The notes beneath the pieces are model-generated. The model was given only the letters and a program-made list of their open reading frames with translations. It was not told the DNA's origin and did not search any database. Both the position numbers and the translations under genes were made by a program. A stretch of DNA of 10,486 bases from Cytophagales bacterium. Its GTDB lineage: Bacteria; Bacteroidota; Bacteroidia; Cytophagales; JAAEPT01. Positions 7,650-10,486 of the stretch are shown here, piece after piece; position 1 is the first letter of the stretch, and the number at the start of each line of letters is the position of its first letter. The stretch spans positions 1 to 10,486 of the forward strand of contig WTJX01000435.1 of NCBI GenBank assembly GCA_011524675.1. The letters are read 5' to 3'.

Positions 7650-8262
7650 CTTGTTTTTTTGATTTTTGTTCAAAATACAACTCTTTGTCTTTGTCTATGA
7701 TGACTACTTGATTACGGTCTGTTCCAAAGCAAGTGCCTTTATTTTGCAGAGAATTCAGCACTATAAAGTCAAAATTTTTTTTCTCTCTTTTACTTTTAGC
7801 ATTTTGTAATTCATCATTGGTTTCCAAAGCGAAGCCTATCAGTAGTTGGTTTGCTTTTTTTATAAGTCCCAGTTCTTTAGCAATGTCTTTTGTACGAACT
7901 AGAGCAAGGCTAAACTCCCCTTCTTTTTTTTTTATTTTAATATCCGAAACAACTTTAGGTGTATAGTCTGCAACGGCAGCCGCTAATATGATAATATCCA
8001 TATTGTCAAAGCAACTCATACACTCTTCATACATTTCTTGAGCTGTTTGTACTTCACGAATGGTAACGCCTGTAGGCAGCGGAATAGTTGTAGGCCCCGT
8101 AACCAGTGTTACATTAGCGCCATTCTGCTCAAGGCATGTACATATCTCATAGCCCATCTTTCCCGTGGACCTATTCCCAATAAAACGTACAGGATCTATG
8201 GGTTCGTGTGTCGGACCTGCCGTTACCAGTACCTTTTTCCCTCTAACATTAGTCATGTACAT
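7609..8262 (-). CDS. coaB: Phosphopantothenate-cysteine ligase (CoaB part of a split CoaBC)
   Basis: Second enzyme of the usual CoaBC pair: it joins cysteine to 4'-phosphopantothenate using a nucleotide triphosphate, on the route to coenzyme A. The 217-residue product holds a full CoaB domain: VLVTAGPTHEPIDPVR (11-26) with FIGNRSTGKMG (Asn30 corresponding to E. coli Asn210), AAAVADY (94-100), the KxKK-type lysine loop KIKKKEG (about 109-115), GFALET (133-138) and FDFIVLNS near 154-161. In most bacteria, this domain is fused behind CoaC in one chain of about 400 residues. Here it starts in a different frame, at ATG 8262 or at ATG 8256, the latter overlapping the coaC stop as ATGA. Whether this is a real split or a lost base in the A6 run just upstream (8267-8272) is open. 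Summed lengths (181+217) equal a normal CoaBC. Confidence 0.9.
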   Translation of the reverse strand: MYMTNVRGKKVLVTAGPTHEPIDPVRFIGNRSTGKMGYEICTCLEQNGANVTLVTGPTTIPLPTGVTIREVQTAQEMYEECMSCFDNMDIIILAAAVADYTPKVVSDIKIKKKEGEFSLALVRTKDIAKELGLIKKANQLLIGFALETNDELQNAKSKREKKNFDFIVLNSLQNKGTCFGTDRNQVVIIDKDKELYFEQKSKKQVAQDIISHIETLL

Positions 8263-8798
8263 AACATTTTTTGAAGTGTCTGTACTATCTCTTCTGGCTC
8301 TGCCATTCTTCCAGGACCAACTAACCCACTTGCCAACTCACCATTTCCTACATCCATTAAATGATTGCCATAGGCTAATAACTTTTTTATATTGTTTTGA
8401 GTGGAAGGGTGCTTGTACATATCTTCGTCCATAGCTGGACAAATAAGTATAGGACATCTAGCAGATAAATAGGTAGCAATAAGTTGATTATCACATATAC
8501 CATGTGCCATCTTGGCGATTGTATTTGCGCTAGCAGGTGCCACAAGCATAAGGTCTCCCCACAAACCTAGGCTTACATGGTTGTTCCAGACATTATTCTC
8601 TTCCCAATCTAAAACAACGGCGTTTTTTGACAATGTGGACAGGCTAAGAGGAGTAATGAAGTTGGTCGCTGCTTTGGTCATAACCACTTTTACTTCCACT
8701 CCTTGCTTTACCAACAAACGGATTAGCAAGGCTGATTTGTAAGCTGCAATACTTCCAGATACAGCTAATACAATTTTTTTACCCTCTAGCACCACCAA
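8253..8798 (-). CDS. coaC: Phosphopantothenoylcysteine decarboxylase (CoaC part of a split CoaBC)
   Basis: FMN-dependent decarboxylase converting 4'-phosphopantothenoylcysteine to 4'-phosphopantetheine for coenzyme A synthesis. Numbering is from the TTG. The flavoprotein motif VSGSIAAYK is at 13-21; catalytic His74 lies in WNNHVSLG; FMN-binding APASANTIAKMA is at 87-98. The usual PxMNxxMW motif reads PAMDEDMY (121-128), and the LACG segment carrying E. coli Cys158 reads LASG with Ser157, followed by GPGRMAEPEEI. I recall both changes from other Bacteroidota, so they need not mean loss of activity. No ATG start exists: TTG 8798, GTG 8795 and GTG 8792 are possible, and GTG 8792 gives the typical N-terminus MLEGKKIVL. 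The start lies 5-11 nt after the rpoZ stop, so translation is probably coupled. The frame stops at 8253, where a normal CoaBC would continue into CoaB. Confidence 0.9.
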   Translation of the reverse strand: MVVLEGKKIVLAVSGSIAAYKSALLIRLLVKQGVEVKVVMTKAATNFITPLSLSTLSKNAVVLDWEENNVWNNHVSLGLWGDLMLVAPASANTIAKMAHGICDNQLIATYLSARCPILICPAMDEDMYKHPSTQNNIKKLLAYGNHLMDVGNGELASGLVGPGRMAEPEEIVQTLQKMLCT

Positions 8799-8803
8799 AA
8801 AGA

Positions 8804-9118
8804 TTAATCTTCGCTTCTCTTTCTATATTCTAGTTTATCATCTAAAAACTCATGGATCGCATTTACTGTAGATTTGGGCATACGCTCATAGAATTTAGAA
8901 ATTTCTATCTGCTCTCTGTTTTCAAAAACCTCCTCCAAATTATCTACTGTAGATGCAAACTCAGCTAACTTTCTGTTCAATTCTTCTTTAGACTTCACAG
9001 ATATTTGTTTCGCTCTACTTGCAATAACTCTGATAGACTTGTATATGTTATCTGTGCCTTGAAGCATTTTTTCAAGGTCTCTTGTAATGATAGATGGGTT
9101 GCTTACCTGATTTGACAT
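8804..9118 (-). CDS. rpoZ: RNA polymerase omega subunit, Rpb6-like
   Basis: Small RNA polymerase subunit of 104 residues, assisting assembly and stability of the core enzyme through contacts with beta prime. The Bacteroidota form is shorter in recognisable motif content than E. coli RpoZ but has the expected layout: an N-terminal segment ITRDLEKMLQGTDNIYKSIRVIASRAKQI matching the conserved omega/Rpb6 helix region (xNxYxxxxIxxxRAxQI), then a charged helical part, and the C-terminal FYERMPKSTVNAIHEFLDDKLEYR, typical of this lineage. The position between bamD and coaC is the usual one in the phylum and supports the call. ATG start at 9118, preceded by an A/T-rich leader without Shine-Dalgarno. 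The 164 nt between bamD and rpoZ contain no gene and no full TAnnTTTG box that I can find; the gene may be read from the bamD promoter. Confidence 0.88.
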   Translation of the reverse strand: MSNQVSNPSIITRDLEKMLQGTDNIYKSIRVIASRAKQISVKSKEELNRKLAEFASTVDNLEEVFENREQIEISKFYERMPKSTVNAIHEFLDDKLEYRKRSED

Positions 9119-9282
9119 ATCTAAAAATTATTTTTTATGTATTTTATTTTATGTGTTTTGGTTTTCGCCTTTATAAGTTAAAAAAGTATTACGCGTTTTC
9201 GATCGTACCCTTATGTGCTAAGTAACACCATATTAGACTCTGATCCATGACTTCCAACATAAGCCTTCTTTAACAATCTCTC

Positions 9283-10122
9283 TTATGAATTCTTCATTTT
9301 CTCTAACTGCGTTTTGGCTGAGATATACATTCTTTCTGCATCCATAGAAAACTCACTTTCTTGATATTTGTCTATAAAGTCAAAATAAAAGGTTATCACT
9401 TTGGTTAAACGCTCTTTCTTCAAATAAATCACTTCTTCATCTTTGATCGCTATTTCTAAGCTATTAGTAGCAAGGTCATACTGAGCATTAATTTTAAGAA
9501 ATAAAGCTTCCTCTGTAAAAAATGAGCCTGGAAAATCAACGACAAAGTTTTCGAGCGAGATAACAGCAGCTTTGTACCTACTTAACCTATAAAGTATCTT
9601 AGCATTACTAAAGTCTTTTCTTTCCAATTTAAACCTTAACTCATCTATTTTTTTATTACATAGATCTAGTCTATCTGTCTCTGGATAAAAATTGATATAA
9701 TCTTGAAAGGCATTGATAGCGTCATTGGTATAACTTTGATCTAAATAAAAATTAGGTGTCAAGTGATACAATGAATTGGCATACATGAAGCGTGACTCCT
9801 CGGCATACTCTGATTTAGGAAAATTAGTATATACCCTATTGAAATGATGTGAACTTACTAAGTATTGTTTTTGATGAAATTGGGTCATACCGTAGTAAAA
9901 ATTGACCGCTTCTGCTTCTTTCCTTCCTCTTGTTCTTGGAAGGATTTCTTCAAAGAGTACTATAGATTTATAATATTCTTTTTTGTGATATAACGCCATC
10001 GCCATTTCATACTTCTCTTCAAAAGTACCTTTTTTGCGCACTTGGTTATATTCACTACAGCTTCCTAGTAAGAATAGTCCCCACAAAAGTATGTATCGTT
10101 GCAGCCTGCTTAGTCTAATCAT
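9283..10122 (-). CDS. bamD: Outer membrane assembly lipoprotein BamD
   Basis: Lipoprotein of the BAM complex, which inserts beta-barrel proteins into the outer membrane; BamD works with BamA on the periplasmic face. 279 residues: a signal peptide with lipobox LLGSC (lipidated Cys22), then TPR-like helical repeats. Visible repeat hallmarks include YEMAMALYHKKEYYKSIVLFEEILP (39-62), QFHQKQYLVSSHHFNRVYTNFPKSEYAEESRFMYANSLY (81-119), the DAINAFQDYINFYPETDR segment (134-151), and KILYRLSRYKAAVISLENFVVDFPGS (175-200), all typical of BamD/YfiO. The ATG at 10122 is chosen over the longer TTG frame from 10182, since it gives the signal MIRLSRLQRY and lies downstream of a -7 promoter box that would be inside the longer version. 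It is the first gene of the minus-strand group leading to rpoZ and coaC. Confidence 0.93.
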   Translation of the reverse strand: MIRLSRLQRYILLWGLFLLGSCSEYNQVRKKGTFEEKYEMAMALYHKKEYYKSIVLFEEILPRTRGRKEAEAVNFYYGMTQFHQKQYLVSSHHFNRVYTNFPKSEYAEESRFMYANSLYHLTPNFYLDQSYTNDAINAFQDYINFYPETDRLDLCNKKIDELRFKLERKDFSNAKILYRLSRYKAAVISLENFVVDFPGSFFTEEALFLKINAQYDLATNSLEIAIKDEEVIYLKKERLTKVITFYFDFIDKYQESEFSMDAERMYISAKTQLEKMKNS

Positions 10123-10159
10123 TTTAGTATCTGAAAAAAGGATTACTTCAAAGAACTGG

Positions 10160-10191
10160 CAAAGATAGTATTTATACCTCAAAGGAACTAA
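10160..10191 (-). promoter_or_regulatory. Candidate Bacteroidota promoter for bamD
   Basis: On the minus strand, TATCTTTG (10167-10160) matches the -7 consensus TAnnTTTG fully. At 20-nt spacing, the -33 position reads TTAG (10191-10188), one mismatch from TTTG. The predicted transcription start near 10154 gives a leader of about 30 nt before the ATG at 10122. It also argues against the TTG start at 10182, which would lie upstream of the promoter. Confidence 0.6.
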
Positions 10192-10240
10192 CCTTTTACA
10201 GCTAAAGCTAAAAAAAGGATGCGTACGGAGAAAATTAATG

Positions 10241-10257
10241 ATGAATAATGAATAATG
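10241..10257. repeat. Short tandem ATGAATA repeat
   Basis: Two exact copies of ATGAATA (10241-10247 and 10248-10254), followed by a partial third (ATG). Same 7-nt period as the repeats at 10405-10464. Confidence 0.55.
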
Positions 10258-10318
10258 GAGGAACTTGATTGTTTGTGCCTTTGCTAGGGAGGAATTAAAT
10301 GAGGGCAGAGCGTTAAGG

Positions 10319-10340
10319 AAACAGACCTTAGTCTGTTTTT
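10319..10340 (+). terminator. Small hairpin with T tail, possible terminator
   Basis: AAACAGAC (10319-10326) and GTCTGTTT (10331-10338) are exact reverse complements around the loop CTTA, followed by two more T, giving five T in a row at the 3' side. The form fits a weak intrinsic terminator on the plus strand, but no plus-strand gene ends nearby within the window. The opposite strand lacks the long T tail beyond the stem. Confidence 0.4.
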
Positions 10341-10389
10341 AGTAATGAGCCAGTATGTGGGGTGGAGTAATGAAAAAATGAAGGAGGCT

Positions 10390-10404
10390 CTAAACAGTGT
10401 TTAG
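10390..10404. repeat. Short inverted repeat CTAAACA-G-TGTTTAG
   Basis: Two exact 7-nt arms (10390-10396 and 10398-10404) around a single G. The one-base centre is too tight for an RNA loop, so as DNA it could be a dyad protein-binding site, or simply chance. Confidence 0.3.
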
Positions 10405-10477
10405 TGATTAATGATTAGTGTTTAATCTTGAGTTATGGATTATGAGTTATGGGTGATGGATTTTTACAATGATTAGT
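10405..10477. repeat. Imperfect heptad tandem repeats (GRRTTAT type)
   Basis: From 10430 the sequence reads in steps of seven: GAGTTAT, GGATTAT, GAGTTAT, GGGTGAT, GGATTTT (10430-10464). Just upstream, TGATTA occurs at 10405 and 10412, again seven apart, and ATGATTAGT recurs exactly at 10411-10419 and 10469-10477. It may continue past the window edge. Confidence 0.65.
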
Positions 10478-10486
10478 TCTACTTTA

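Larger units (their letters stand above)
10183..10486. other. Gene-free right end with small repeats
   Basis: No reading frame of convincing length or composition on either strand. The plus strand is unusually rich in G and A and contains two short hairpins and imperfect 7-nt repeats (listed separately). It is upstream sequence for bamD on the minus strand up to the promoter near 10160-10191; beyond that, I see no further regulatory motif. Confidence 0.6.

Noticed and set aside
8165..8434. Plus-strand frame of 89 codons across the coaC/coaB junction
   Set aside because: Antisense to two well-supported enzyme domains; composition gives no sign of a real protein.
9119..9282. 164-nt gap between bamD and rpoZ as a possible riboswitch or small RNA
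   Set aside because: Only small palindromes (CGATCG, ACGCGT) were seen; no conserved RNA motif, promoter box or terminator could be supported.
10123..10182. Longer bamD frame from a TTG at 10182
   Set aside because: It would contain the predicted -7 promoter box and extend an already complete signal peptide; the ATG at 10122 fits better.

Overview
The window looks like a chromosomal segment of a low-GC member of the Bacteroidota, most likely aerobic or microaerobic and non-Bacteroidales. Four things point there: a DUF4835/PorD-like gene, the phylum-typical order bamD - short RpoZ/Rpb6-like omega subunit - coaBC - porD, almost no Shine-Dalgarno sequences, and two good matches to the Bacteroidota -7 element TAnnTTTG (one with the -33 TTTG at 20-nt spacing). 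A bacillithiol gene (bshB1) also fits. I see no tRNA, rRNA, CRISPR array, insertion sequence or phage gene.

Left part, plus strand (1-3422): a two-PAS protein with a degenerate SpoIIE/PP2C-like C-terminus, then three predicted envelope proteins: a His-rich probable lipoprotein, a SCO/SenC thioredoxin-fold lipoprotein with CxxxC and the conserved His, and a small monohaem cytochrome c lipoprotein. The last three look like a periplasmic copper/electron-transfer set. A perfect 38-nt palindrome (3446-3483) separates this half from the convergent minus-strand half and is a good bidirectional terminator.

Right part, minus strand, in transcription order from the right: bamD (outer-membrane assembly lipoprotein), rpoZ (omega), coaC and coaB (phosphopantothenoylcysteine decarboxylase and synthetase, here two overlapping reading frames instead of the usual single coaBC), porD-like DUF4835; then, from its own promoter, trxB (thioredoxin reductase), an M23 peptidase with a C-terminal LysM domain, and bshB1 (bacillithiol deacetylase). 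The set covers envelope assembly, coenzyme A synthesis and low-molecular-weight thiol/redox maintenance, all housekeeping work.

The last 300 bases (10183-10486) hold no gene but carry a small hairpin with a T tail and imperfect 7-nt tandem repeats of GRRTTAT type.

I do not see a clearly new biological system. The points most worth a second look are the coaB/coaC split at an A6 run, the absence of any ATG start for coaC and porD, the pseudophosphatase-like PAS protein, the His-rich lipoprotein/SCO/cytochrome cluster, and the heptad repeats at the right end.
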